This document shows positions 1 through 9,127 of a stretch of DNA of 64,000 nucleotides, piece by piece. Below the pieces are notes generated by a model. That model was given only the letters and a program-made list of their open reading frames with translations. It had not been told where the DNA came from and searched no databases. Within the stretch, counting starts at the first letter, position 1, and every line of letters starts with the position of its first letter. The stretch lies in the NCBI RefSeq assembly GCF_031085155.1, contig NZ_JAVHUL010000002.1, forward strand, positions 62,001 through 126,000. Direction: 5' to 3'. Made by a program: the position numbers and the translations under genes. Origin of the DNA: Mesonia profundi (GTDB taxonomy: Bacteria > Bacteroidota > Bacteroidia > Flavobacteriales > Flavobacteriaceae).

Positions 1-549
1 GATGGTAGAGGAACTGGATTTAAAGGTGCCGAGTTTAAGAAAGTAACTCAAAACGAATTAGGAAAATACGAAGTAGAAGATCAAATTGATGCTGCAAAAC
101 TTTTGGGAGATAGAGACTATGTAAATGCTGATAGAATTGGTATTTGGGGATGGAGTTATGGAGGTTTTATGTCTTCTAATGCGCTTTTAAAAGGAAACGA
201 TACCTTTAAAATGGCGATTGCAGTGGCTCCGGTAACCAGCTGGCGTTTTTACGATAGTATTTATACAGAGCGTTATATGACAACGCCTCAAGAAAACGCT
301 TCGGGATATGATGAAAACTCTCCTATTAACCACGTAGATAAACTTAAAGGAGCTTACCTTTTAGTTCACGGCGGAGGAGATGATAATGTACACGTACAAA
401 ATTCAATGCAAATGATAGAAGCCTTGGTTCAAGCTAACAAACAGTTTGATTGGGCGATTTATCCAGATAAAGATCACGGTATCTATGGCGGAAATACAAG
501 GCTTCACTTGTATACCAAAATGACCAATTTTATTAAAGAAAATTTATAA
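1..549 (+). CDS. Prolyl oligopeptidase (S9) / dipeptidyl peptidase IV family, C-terminal part
   Basis: The reading frame is open from base 1, so the gene begins upstream of the window and only the last 182 residues are seen. They form the catalytic alpha/beta-hydrolase domain of an S9 peptidase. The nucleophile is in the GWSYGG elbow (Ser at visible residue 52), the acid in the GGDDNVH motif (about residue 127) and the histidine in DHGIYG (about 159). S9B enzymes remove N-terminal dipeptides, usually X-Pro, in the periplasm or at the surface. The two peptide transporters that start 23 bases downstream fit uptake of the released di- and tripeptides. The first Met in frame, at base 103, is internal and not the start. 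The family is certain; the substrate is inferred. Confidence 0.93.
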   Translation, partial: DGRGTGFKGAEFKKVTQNELGKYEVEDQIDAAKLLGDRDYVNADRIGIWGWSYGGFMSSNALLKGNDTFKMAIAVAPVTSWRFYDSIYTERYMTTPQENASGYDENSPINHVDKLKGAYLLVHGGGDDNVHVQNSMQMIEALVQANKQFDWAIYPDKDHGIYGGNTRLHLYTKMTNFIKENL

Positions 550-572
550 ATAAGTATAACAATCCCTAATAT

Positions 573-2387
573 ATGGCAACAGTAATCAGAGAAAGAAGAG
601 AATTATTTGGACACCCAGTAGGTCTTTTTATTTTGTTTTTCACCGAGATGTGGGAGCGTTTTTCCTACTACGGAATGCGTGGAATTTTAACCCTATACAT
701 CGCCGCATCGGCCACAGCTGTAGATCCTGGTTTAGGATGGAGCAATAAAGATGCCATTTGGCTTTACGGTTGGTATACCATGTTGGTGTACGTAGCTTCC
801 ATTCCTGGAGGTTGGATTGCCGATAAATTTTTAGGTCAGAAGAAAACAGTACTATGGGGTGGAATTCTTCTCTGTTTAGGTCACGGTATTTTGGCCATTC
901 CTCAAGATTGGGCATTTTTCACCGGATTGATTCTTATTATTTTAGGAGTTGGTGGTTTAAAGCCTAACATTTCTACGATGGTAGGTGGTTTATACGAAGA
1001 CGGAGATATTCGTCGGGATAGTGGATTTACTATTTTCTATATCGGGATAAATGTTGGAGCTTTCCTTGCGAGTATTTCGGTAGGTTTAGTAGCCTATTAC
1101 TACGGATGGCATTACGGATTTGGTCTTGCAGGAATAGGAATGTTACTAGGACAAGCGGTTTACATTTGGGGACAAAAATTCTTGAAAGGTATTGGAGAAT
1201 TTACTGGAGGTGCTATGGTAAGTGCCGAAGAGAAAGAAGCTGCTAAGAAACCACTTAGCAAGATTGAAAAAGATAGAATCGTTGTGTTACTGATTTCTTT
1301 CTTAATCGTTATCGTCTTTTGGGGCGCATTTGAACAAGCCGGTGGGTTAATGAACCTATACACCGATGCTAAAATTGATAGAACTATTGGATTAAGCTGG
1401 TTAGAAGAAATTCCTGCAGCTGTATTCCAATCGCTTAACGCAGCATACATCATTATTTTTGGAACTATCATTGGTGGTTTCTGGATCTGGTGGAAAAAGA
1501 AAGGAAGAGAATCTTCTTCTTTATTTAAAATGGCTATAGGAACCATTATTATGGGACTTGGGTATGTATTTATGATGTATGCTTCTCAAGAAGCTAGCTC
1601 AGAAACCTTTGGGAAAGCAGCGATGTATTGGATTTTCTTAGCATACTTATTCCACACCTTGGGAGAGTTGTGTACTTCACCGGTGGCTTTATCTTTTATT
1701 ACCAAGTTAGCGCCGTTAAAATATGCTTCTATCATGATGGGAGTCTTTTTTGCAGCCACAGGTTTTGGGAACAAATTGGCAGGTAGTATTGGCGAGTCAG
1801 CTCAATTAGAACCTTATAATGGAGAGATGCTTTATACAAAACAGCAGGTGATTCCATTTATGGAAAAAGACAGTATCGAGTTTAAGAATGATCAAAAACA
1901 GATTGAAACAACGTATGATTACCCTATCAATGAGGATAAAAACTTCTCTATAAAAACAACTGTATTTGTAGATGGAGGAGATTTGGTATTTAAACGTTAT
2001 GAGTCTGATGAAATACTGAATCCAATTTTCAGCTTAGATACAAAAGCAGAAGAGGGTTTAAAAGCTACTTTGAAAGAGGAAGGAGTTACTCCAGAGAAAC
2101 CATTTCATGCTAACTTGACTTTTGAAAAAGATGCAGATGCAGCTCAGGATATTGCTAATAAAGGAGATGGGAAGAATTACGGAGTTTCTTTTGTGCTTTC
2201 TGAAGAGCAAAACGAACAAGAGTATCAAACCTTTTTATGGTTGACTATCTTTACCGTTGCTTTTGGATTCCTAGTGCTTCTTTTCTTAAAGAAATTAAAG
2301 AAACTAACCCACGGAGCTGAAGATCATGAGGTAGATAAAATGGAACAAGAAGGTTATGAAATAGCCGATGAGAATATTAAAGATTAA
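573..2387 (+). CDS. POT family proton-coupled oligopeptide transporter (copy 1)
   Basis: Inner-membrane proton/di- and tripeptide symporter of 604 residues. The TM1 signature ExxERFSYYG is near residues 25-34, the TM7 acidic position lies in WGAFEQ, TM8 has QSLN and TM10 has GELCTSPVALS. Bacterial POTs are usually about 500 residues. The extra length is a charged soluble stretch of about 140 residues between TM11 and TM12 (roughly residues 405-545), followed by the last helix and an acidic tail. The gene follows an S9 peptidase by 23 bases and precedes a paralogue by 16, so a peptide-degradation and uptake operon is likely. The transport class is certain; the function of the insert is unknown. 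Confidence 0.93.
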   Translation: MATVIRERRELFGHPVGLFILFFTEMWERFSYYGMRGILTLYIAASATAVDPGLGWSNKDAIWLYGWYTMLVYVASIPGGWIADKFLGQKKTVLWGGILLCLGHGILAIPQDWAFFTGLILIILGVGGLKPNISTMVGGLYEDGDIRRDSGFTIFYIGINVGAFLASISVGLVAYYYGWHYGFGLAGIGMLLGQAVYIWGQKFLKGIGEFTGGAMVSAEEKEAAKKPLSKIEKDRIVVLLISFLIVIVFWGAFEQAGGLMNLYTDAKIDRTIGLSWLEEIPAAVFQSLNAAYIIIFGTIIGGFWIWWKKKGRESSSLFKMAIGTIIMGLGYVFMMYASQEASSETFGKAAMYWIFLAYLFHTLGELCTSPVALSFITKLAPLKYASIMMGVFFAATGFGNKLAGSIGESAQLEPYNGEMLYTKQQVIPFMEKDSIEFKNDQKQIETTYDYPINEDKNFSIKTTVFVDGGDLVFKRYESDEILNPIFSLDTKAEEGLKATLKEEGVTPEKPFHANLTFEKDADAAQDIANKGDGKNYGVSFVLSEEQNEQEYQTFLWLTIFTVAFGFLVLLFLKKLKKLTHGAEDHEVDKMEQEGYEIADENIKD

Positions 2388-2403
2388 TTACAGAAGATAG
2401 AAT

Positions 2404-4515
2404 ATGTCAACAGTTAGTTCAACTCAGCATGATGAGTTTTTCAAGAGTAAAGTTTTAGGGCATCCCGCCGGATTATTTGTTTTATTTTTTACTGAAATGT
2501 GGGAGCGCTTTTCATTCTATGGAATGCGTGTATTGCTTATCAATTTCCTAACCATGGCCGCCGTAGGTTACAACCCGGGTTGGGAATGGACTACAGAAAA
2601 TGCGGGAGCTCTCTTTGGGACCTATGCTATGTTGCTCTATATTACGCCGATTATTGGAGGATTGATAGCTGATAAGCTCACTGGTTACCGTTGGGCAGTT
2701 GTTATTGGGGCCGTAATTATGACCTTAGGACACGCGGCTATGGCTGTAGAGACAGAGTTTTGGTTGTATATGGGCTTGGGATTATTGGTAATAGGTACAG
2801 GCTTTTTTAAGCCTACCATGACTTCTATTATTTCTGAAATGTATAAGGACGTTCCTAAAAAGAAAGATGGGGCATATACCATTTTCTATATGGGCGTAAA
2901 TGCAGGAGCTTTCTTTGGAATGATGCTTTGTGGTTATCTAGCAGAGCGTATTGGTTGGTCTTGGGGATTTGGCCTTGCAGGAGTTTTTATGCTTTTAGGA
3001 ACACTACAGTTCTGGTTGGCTAAACCCTTATTTGGTAAAATAGGAGATGTTCCTTCTAAAAGGGATGAACAAGAGCAAGAAATCAATGAAAATAATGAAA
3101 AAGAGGATATTAAGTACAATCCATTTACCTCTTTAGATAAGATTTTAATTGTAATTACCTCAATCATAGGATTGGCTTATGCTATAAATGATCCTTTATC
3201 TAAAATCGCTAACTTTAATTTATTCCCATTTGAATTTCAGGGTATTGAAGGGCAATATGTGGTAGTTCTTTTTGGGTTAATTCTTTTCTTGTATCTAGTT
3301 CTTAGTCGGATTAATCGCTACGCATCTGTAGTTAGAAATAGAATGTACGCTGTTATTGTTTTTGCTTTTTTTACGGTGTTGTTTTTCCTTGGATTCGAGC
3401 AAGGAGCAACCTCATTGGTTTTATTTGCTAGAGATTATATAGATAGAGAGCTTATAGGAAATGCTGCCGTTATATTTAATATTGTAAATGCCCTATTAAC
3501 CGTTGTTCCCTTGGGGATTGTTTCTTACGTACTATATCTTTTAGCAAAGAAAACTTATGGGAGGATACCTGGTTCTAATATTATTCTAGCGATTTGTTTT
3601 ATAGGGATATGGGCCGTAGTGATTTATATGTTAAACAGAGACTTTAATACTACAGCCTATGAAGTAGAATTTGACGCTCAAAAAGTGGCAGTAATAGATC
3701 AAGATACAGGAGAACAACGTGTTTCTAAAAATGGTGATTTAATTTTCTTAGATACCCCAATTTCTGAGCAACAAGATGTGAACCAACTAAAGAATGAGTC
3801 GTTCAAGAAAAAAATGATAATAGGAGAGGCTTTTAGTGATTTTAAAGAAGGTCAAGAGATTAATATTATTACTAAAGATAAAGGCTTTAACAAATTTGGC
3901 TACCTTACTCCAGAAAGATTGAAAGATGCCAAAGAAAATGCAGCTAGTCTAGGAATAGATAATGGTGTAATTAAAGCTAAGGTAACCGAGGTGAAAAACC
4001 ACTGGGTGGAGATTACGGCTTCTTGGTTTAGCATTCTAAACTCGTTCTTCATCATTGCTTTTGCCAGTTTATTTTCTAAATGGTGGGAAAGTAAATACAA
4101 CCCTTCGGCGCCACAAAAATACGGAATTGGTCTTATTTTATTAGCACTTGGTTTTGGAATGCTTGCATTTGGAAGCTTTGGTGTAGCTGATGGCGTTAAA
4201 GTAAGTATGATTTGGCTAATATTAGCTTATCTGTTTCATACTTTTGGAGAACTTTGTATATCACCCGTTGGCTTATCTTATGTAAGTAAATTGGTGCCAG
4301 CACGTATGATTGCTTTTATGTTTGGAATGTGGTATTTAGCGATTGCTATTGGGAATAAATTTGCCGCAGTATTAGGAGGACAGTTAGAAAATATACGAGA
4401 AGAATATTCACTTTCTACATTCTTCTTAATTTTTACAGTGGTGCCTATTATTGCTGGTTTGCTGATTATAGCTGTAAATAGACCTATAAAAAAACTTATG
4501 AAGGGCGTAGAATAA
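2404..4515 (+). CDS. POT family proton-coupled oligopeptide transporter (copy 2)
   Basis: Paralogue of the preceding gene, 703 residues. It shares ExxERFSFYG in TM1, FEQGATS in TM7 and GELCISPVGLS in TM10. Between TM7 and the TM8 signature (WFSILNSFF) it carries one or two additional hydrophobic helices followed by a soluble domain of about 130 residues (roughly 415-545). Its soluble insert is therefore in a different loop from that of copy 1. It starts 16 bases after copy 1 and is probably co-transcribed. Different inserts suggest different substrate delivery or partner contacts, but that is inference. Confidence 0.92.
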   Translation: MSTVSSTQHDEFFKSKVLGHPAGLFVLFFTEMWERFSFYGMRVLLINFLTMAAVGYNPGWEWTTENAGALFGTYAMLLYITPIIGGLIADKLTGYRWAVVIGAVIMTLGHAAMAVETEFWLYMGLGLLVIGTGFFKPTMTSIISEMYKDVPKKKDGAYTIFYMGVNAGAFFGMMLCGYLAERIGWSWGFGLAGVFMLLGTLQFWLAKPLFGKIGDVPSKRDEQEQEINENNEKEDIKYNPFTSLDKILIVITSIIGLAYAINDPLSKIANFNLFPFEFQGIEGQYVVVLFGLILFLYLVLSRINRYASVVRNRMYAVIVFAFFTVLFFLGFEQGATSLVLFARDYIDRELIGNAAVIFNIVNALLTVVPLGIVSYVLYLLAKKTYGRIPGSNIILAICFIGIWAVVIYMLNRDFNTTAYEVEFDAQKVAVIDQDTGEQRVSKNGDLIFLDTPISEQQDVNQLKNESFKKKMIIGEAFSDFKEGQEINIITKDKGFNKFGYLTPERLKDAKENAASLGIDNGVIKAKVTEVKNHWVEITASWFSILNSFFIIAFASLFSKWWESKYNPSAPQKYGIGLILLALGFGMLAFGSFGVADGVKVSMIWLILAYLFHTFGELCISPVGLSYVSKLVPARMIAFMFGMWYLAIAIGNKFAAVLGGQLENIREEYSLSTFFLIFTVVPIIAGLLIIAVNRPIKKLMKGVE

Positions 4516-4549
4516 TGAAGCTGAATCTTTTGGAACAATGTTTGTATAA

Positions 4550-5098
4550 ATGATGATTATGAAAAATATTTTAAGCTTGTGTATTCTGTTTATTGGTTGG
4601 AGTGCTTCGGCGCAAGAGATTCAATGGATGAGTATGAATGAAGCTTTAGAAGCTCAAGAAAAAGAACCTAAGAAGATTTTTATGGATGTGTACACCACTT
4701 GGTGTGGCCCCTGTAAACTATTAGATAAAAATACTTTTGCGAATAAAGATGTAGCCAACTATATCAATAAGCACTTTTATGCGGTAAAATTTAATGCCGA
4801 AGGAAAGGGAGAGGTACACTATAAAGATTTTACCTACACCAATCCAAAATATAAGGAAGGGCGTAAAGGTAGAAATAGTCAGCATTTGTTTGCTCATGCG
4901 TTAAAGGTTTCGGCTTATCCTACCATGGTGTTTTTTGATGAAAATTCAGAGGTTATTTCTCCGATATTGGGTTATCATACGCCAGAGCAATTAGAGCTTT
5001 ACTTAAAGATGATGGTGAGTGATGAGTATAAAAAGCTCACCACGGCAGAAGCTCGGCAAAAGTATCAAAAAAACTTTAAAGGAACATTTAAAAATTAA
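4550..5098 (+). CDS. Secreted thioredoxin-family protein (WCGPCK)
   Basis: Periplasmic thioredoxin-like protein of 182 residues. An N-terminal signal peptide ends near SASAQ. The redox motif WCGPCK follows in a thioredoxin fold, with a cis-proline loop at YPTMVFFD. Spacing of the motif is typical of DUF255/thioredoxin_7-like proteins of Bacteroidota. Starts at 4550, 4553 and 4559 are all possible; the last gives a standard MKN signal start. It lies 34 bases after the second peptide transporter and is convergent with comEC. Expected role: thiol reduction or disulfide handling of exported proteins. The exact partner is not visible. Confidence 0.88.
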   Translation: MMIMKNILSLCILFIGWSASAQEIQWMSMNEALEAQEKEPKKIFMDVYTTWCGPCKLLDKNTFANKDVANYINKHFYAVKFNAEGKGEVHYKDFTYTNPKYKEGRKGRNSQHLFAHALKVSAYPTMVFFDENSEVISPILGYHTPEQLELYLKMMVSDEYKKLTTAEARQKYQKNFKGTFKN

Positions 5099-5126
5099 AA
5101 TTGATGAGCTTAATCTGTTAAGATGC

Positions 5127-7151
5127 TCAATAATCAATTACGAGAGTCCCTTTTTTACCAGTATGGTGAAAAGGGATTTTCTTTTTTAAGGCCGTTTCTC
5201 TCCAACGCTTTATGTACGAATAGTAATTACTTCCGTCTGCAATAATTAGTTGGGGTTGAAGCACGTTGATCACTTGTTCTAAATTTACTTTGGGAGAATT
5301 TTCTAGAAGTAAATAATGAATGGGAGCTATTTCTGGTATTTGATAGATTCCCATACTATCAATCATAAATAGGCTTTCGCCGAAAATAGCATAGTAATTT
5401 TTCTTCTGATTTTTAATCTGAAGAGCTTTCAGGTGTTGTTTAATTTCTAAACCCTCATAGTTTTTTATCCGTAAAGAATCTGAAGTGACCAATGTGAGTT
5501 TGCCATGCTGCTGAAACCCAATCACACTTTTTTTATGCTCATGAAAAACATAGAAGCGTTTTTGCTTCCGTAAAGTATCCGTTTCGTAGAGATAAACTAC
5601 TTCCATTAAAAATAGACTGCCGCTAAATAGCCATAAGTACATCCATTTTTTCTGATATATAAAAAAGACAAACATCAGTAAAGCTATTAAAGAAAGAACG
5701 AGCATGTTGGGAGAGAAATAAACCTTTTCTAGGATGAATTGATCTTGAGAAGCTACAAGATGCACAAAGTCTAAAACAAGCTCTATAATAGCTTCAAATA
5801 CATTTTTAAATAGATTAGGAATAGGAGTTATGGAACTCCAAATAATACTAAGAAGACAAGCTCCCAATATCAATAGTAGAAAGGGAAGAAGCAGTAAATT
5901 AGTAAGTAGAAACAGACCCGGAACTTGATGAAAATAATAGAGCGAAAGTGGGAAAACCCCAAGTTGAGCCGTTAAGGTCACACAAAAAATACTCCATGCT
6001 TTTTTAGAAACTACATACTTAAAATAAATTTTCTCGTGCAAAATGGGGTAGAGCGTTACAATAGAAAATACCGCGGCATAACTTAGCTGAAAGCCTATTT
6101 GGTAGATGAAACAAGGATTGTAGATCAATAAAACCACGGCCGAAAGAAAGAGCAAACTTAGGCTGCTGCTGTCGCGTTTAGAGATTCTGGCAAAAGACAA
6201 AAAGCTAAACATCGTAACCGCCCTAATAATGGAGGGCGTAAACCCAACGAGAAAAGCATATCCCCACAAGATCATTACAATGCAAATGCTGCTGAATATT
6301 TTTCCAGTCTTACTTTTTGATATAGGTTTAAAAAGAAATAGTAGAATAAGTAATATAAGTCCTACGTGTAATCCCGAAACGGCTAAGACATGCAAGACTC
6401 CAGCTTTAGAAAAATCTTGATACGTGTCTTTAGAGAGTAAGTCTTTTTTACCCAAGACGAGCGATTCTATAAACGCAATATGCTTGGATTCAAAACCAGA
6501 CTGGTATAAATTTCTCCTAATTTTTTGCTTGAGCTCTACAGAATACTGTGTCCAAGAAACCTCTGCAGAGGGGATAGTGACTATCTCGTTTCGGTTAAAA
6601 ATAATCTTTCCGTAAACATGCTGGTGCTCTAAAAATTCTCTGTAATTAAATTGATACGGAATTTTAGGCGCATTCACCAATTCGATTTTCTCCTGAATAA
6701 ACACCTGATCGCCTATGCGTAAATGTGGCAACAACGAATCGCCATGAAACTCGGTGAGAAGAATCTTAAAAGCAGGAGTATTTCGGTGACCCGAAATTAC
6801 TTCCGCAATATAATTATGTGTAAACGGATTGGGTTTTAATGTCTTTTTAATCTTTAATTGAAGCTGACTTTCTTCCTCAAATAAATTTGAATTAATTTGG
6901 TGATGGTCTAAAACATGCCATCCAGAAATAGAAAAGCCAAGTCCTGCAAAACTAACCGCAGCGACCACCATAAAAGGATACGAAGTGATCAGCTGCTTTT
7001 TAGTATACAGAAAAGTGAGACTTAGAACAACTCCAGAAAGAACCGCTATGAGTACTAATGTGTGTTCAGAAACCGGAAAGAATAAACCTAAAACAATTCC
7101 TATAATAAGGAATAAACAGGTGATAATCAAAGGGGTATTGAGTAACTTCAT
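5127..7151 (-). CDS. comEC: ComEC/Rec2 family DNA internalisation protein
   Basis: Polytopic membrane protein of 674 residues. An N-terminal helix pair is followed by the DUF4131/OB-like region, then the competence domain with the conserved HVLAVSGLHVGL segment and many hydrophobic helices. The C-terminal part (about 510-674) is a reduced metallo-beta-lactamase-like domain without an obvious HxHxDH motif, as is common in this phylum. ComEC forms the channel that passes single-stranded DNA across the inner membrane in natural transformation. It is last in a minus-strand run after the NlpC/P60 gene, 55 bases away. Family assignment is firm; competence of the organism is not shown by this gene alone. 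Confidence 0.9.
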   Translation of the reverse strand: MKLLNTPLIITCLFLIIGIVLGLFFPVSEHTLVLIAVLSGVVLSLTFLYTKKQLITSYPFMVVAAVSFAGLGFSISGWHVLDHHQINSNLFEEESQLQLKIKKTLKPNPFTHNYIAEVISGHRNTPAFKILLTEFHGDSLLPHLRIGDQVFIQEKIELVNAPKIPYQFNYREFLEHQHVYGKIIFNRNEIVTIPSAEVSWTQYSVELKQKIRRNLYQSGFESKHIAFIESLVLGKKDLLSKDTYQDFSKAGVLHVLAVSGLHVGLILLILLFLFKPISKSKTGKIFSSICIVMILWGYAFLVGFTPSIIRAVTMFSFLSFARISKRDSSSLSLLFLSAVVLLIYNPCFIYQIGFQLSYAAVFSIVTLYPILHEKIYFKYVVSKKAWSIFCVTLTAQLGVFPLSLYYFHQVPGLFLLTNLLLLPFLLLILGACLLSIIWSSITPIPNLFKNVFEAIIELVLDFVHLVASQDQFILEKVYFSPNMLVLSLIALLMFVFFIYQKKWMYLWLFSGSLFLMEVVYLYETDTLRKQKRFYVFHEHKKSVIGFQQHGKLTLVTSDSLRIKNYEGLEIKQHLKALQIKNQKKNYYAIFGESLFMIDSMGIYQIPEIAPIHYLLLENSPKVNLEQVINVLQPQLIIADGSNYYSYIKRWRETALKKKIPFHHTGKKGTLVIDY

Positions 7152-7206
7152 GATTAAAGTTACTCAAAAAAAAGAGTTTATACCAATTTAAACACGTTAG
7201 GTCGTA

Positions 7207-7707
7207 TTAGAATAGTCTTCGAGCCATCACGTAAGCAGAATTCCAATATTTTTCATTGAGAGAAGAGACGATAACACCCCTAGAGGTGGTAGAATGTATA
7301 AAACTCACTTTACCAGGAATTATTTCTACGACCAATCCCACATGATTGATGGATCTCTTGCGTTTGTTGGTCTTAAAGAAGAGCAAATCGCCTACATTCA
7401 CTTGGTTAGTATGTATTTTATAACCCTCTTTAGCCATCTCTCTAGATACCCGTGGTAGTTCAATATCCTCTTGCATAAAAGAAGTGTAAATTAAACCAGA
7501 ACAATCCATTCCTCTCTTATTGGTTCCTCCATATTTATAACGCGTTCCTTGAAAACCTAAAGCATAATCGGCAATACGGCTCGCTTCAGGGACAGGATCA
7601 TATTTATAAGAGTTACTGTTTTTAACTTGACCGCTGGCTGCTTTTCGACTAGAGCCACACGAAGCTATACTTGCTATGAATACTAGGAATAAAAGTTTTT
7701 TAATCAT
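7207..7707 (-). CDS. NlpC/P60 (C40) peptidoglycan endopeptidase, lipoprotein
   Basis: Lipoprotein of 166 residues. The lipobox ends at Cys17 (ASIASC). The NlpC/P60 domain has the nucleophile Cys69 in MDCSGL and the catalytic His in NHVGLV. Such enzymes cut the gamma-D-Glu to diamino-acid bond in stem peptides, acting in the periplasm. The gene overlaps the 3' end of lpxB by 8 bases, so the two are co-translated. The start at 7707 is supported by the overlap and by the signal peptide directly after it. Confidence 0.9.
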   Translation of the reverse strand: MIKKLLFLVFIASIASCGSSRKAASGQVKNSNSYKYDPVPEASRIADYALGFQGTRYKYGGTNKRGMDCSGLIYTSFMQEDIELPRVSREMAKEGYKIHTNQVNVGDLLFFKTNKRKRSINHVGLVVEIIPGKVSFIHSTTSRGVIVSSLNEKYWNSAYVMARRLF

Positions 7708-8824
7708 GGGATGGGTTTAGTTTTTCATAAATCAAAGCGGCAGTTTTATCGCTAGCGCCAATTCCGCCAAGCTTCTTTTTAAGCTCAATATATGCATTTA
7801 AAATGTTTTCTCTCTTCGGATTCTTTAAAATAAGATCGAGTTCCTCTTGAAGCTTCTTTGGATTAAATTCTCCTTGAATCAATTCTTTCACCACTTCTTT
7901 ATCCATAATCAAGTTGACTAAAGAAATGTAATCTAAGTTAATGATGCGTTTTGCGATTTGGTAAGAAATAGAACTTCCTTTATAACATACCACTTCGGGC
8001 ACGTTAAAAAGAGCAGTTTCTAAAGTTGCGGTTCCAGAAGTTACCAAAGCGGCGGTAGAAACACTCAGTAAATTATAGGTTTTATTGCTGATAAGAAAAA
8101 CCTGATTCTTCTTTAAAAATTGCTGATAGTATTCTTCATCTTGGCTAGGTGCGCCCGCAATAACAAATTGATAAGCGGGGTAATGCGGCGTGATGCTTAG
8201 CATAGTTTCTAGCATTTTAGAAATCTCCTGCTCCCTGCTGCCTGGTAATAATGCAATAATGGGTTTGTTGGGAAGCTTATTGGTTTCTATAAATTGCTCA
8301 AAAGAAATCTCTTCTCGTTGGTCAATTGCGTCCAATAGAGGATGCCCCACAAAATGAACGGGAAATTGATGCTTCTTCTCGTAAAAATCTTTTTCGAAAG
8401 GAAGAATGACATACATTTCATCTACATCACGTTTTATGGCTTTAATGCGGTTTTCTTTCCACGCCCAAATCTGGGGAGAAATATAGTAATGCGTAGGGAA
8501 ACCTTGTTGCTTTGCCCATTTAGCAATACGGAAATTAAAACCAGGATAGTCTATAAAAATAATGACATCGGGTTGATACGCTAAAATGTCTTTTTTGCAG
8601 ATCGAAATATTCTTAAAGATGGTTCTTAGGTTGGCCACCACTTCGGCAAACCCCATAAAAGCGAGTTCACGGTAATGTTTTACTAAAGTACCACCTGCCA
8701 CTTGCATTAAATCACCTCCCCAAAACCTAAAATCTGCCTCCGCATCTTTTTCTTTGAGGGACTTCATCAGGTTAGAGGCGTGTAAATCTCCAGAAGCTTC
8801 GCCAGCAATAAGGTAATATTTCAT
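7700..8824 (-). CDS. lpxB: Lipid-A-disaccharide synthase
   Basis: GT19 glycosyltransferase of 374 residues that joins UDP-2,3-diacylglucosamine and lipid X to form the lipid A disaccharide, at the inner face of the inner membrane. The N-terminal signature AGEASGDLHASNLM, the YYISPQIWAWKENR segment and the LLPGSREQEI loop are characteristic, as is TSGTATLE near residue 260. Length is normal for the family. It is followed by the overlapping NlpC/P60 gene and preceded at 3 bases by a small membrane protein and surE, an order often seen in flavobacteria. Confidence 0.95.
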   Translation of the reverse strand: MKYYLIAGEASGDLHASNLMKSLKEKDAEADFRFWGGDLMQVAGGTLVKHYRELAFMGFAEVVANLRTIFKNISICKKDILAYQPDVIIFIDYPGFNFRIAKWAKQQGFPTHYYISPQIWAWKENRIKAIKRDVDEMYVILPFEKDFYEKKHQFPVHFVGHPLLDAIDQREEISFEQFIETNKLPNKPIIALLPGSREQEISKMLETMLSITPHYPAYQFVIAGAPSQDEEYYQQFLKKNQVFLISNKTYNLLSVSTAALVTSGTATLETALFNVPEVVCYKGSSISYQIAKRIINLDYISLVNLIMDKEVVKELIQGEFNPKKLQEELDLILKNPKRENILNAYIELKKKLGGIGASDKTAALIYEKLNPSHD

Positions 8825-8827
8825 AAG

Positions 8828-9127
8828 CTATAAAATTTTTCCAATCACGTTAAAATTTATCAGTGCGATTAAGACCCCTGTAAGAATGGTAAAAAGAATC
8901 ACTCCTCTTGCTCTGTAAATTTTATCCTTCTTTAAAAAAATAAAGAACGGAAGAAAATTAAGAAGGGCACCCAAAGCCATGACACTTCCTAAACGATCAT
9001 TGGCTTGAGCTATTTTTAAAGACTTCATAAAATCGTCGCCTAAAAAAAGGGTGGAGTATAAAAATATTCCTGCGCTAGTCGCCAATAATGCCACTAAAAA
9101 ACCTATTAAAATTTCTTTTTTAATCAT
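8828..9127 (-). CDS. Small membrane protein of unknown function
   Basis: Protein of 99 residues with three predicted hydrophobic segments (about 7-29, 48-66 and 74-96) and short charged loops. I do not recognise a named family. It overlaps the 3' end of surE by 8 bases and ends 3 bases before lpxB, so it belongs to the same transcript. The position suggests an envelope role, but nothing in the sequence defines it. Confidence 0.8.
   Translation of the reverse strand: MIKKEILIGFLVALLATSAGIFLYSTLFLGDDFMKSLKIAQANDRLGSVMALGALLNFLPFFIFLKKDKIYRARGVILFTILTGVLIALINFNVIGKIL

Noticed and set aside
5098-5150. Hairpin between the thioredoxin and comEC genes as a terminator
   Set aside because: The pairing (GAGC/GCTC and TTA/TAA) is short and interrupted, without a T run.
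6229-6420. Plus-strand frames opposite comEC
   Set aside because: Shadows of the comEC reading frame with no promoter or similarity.
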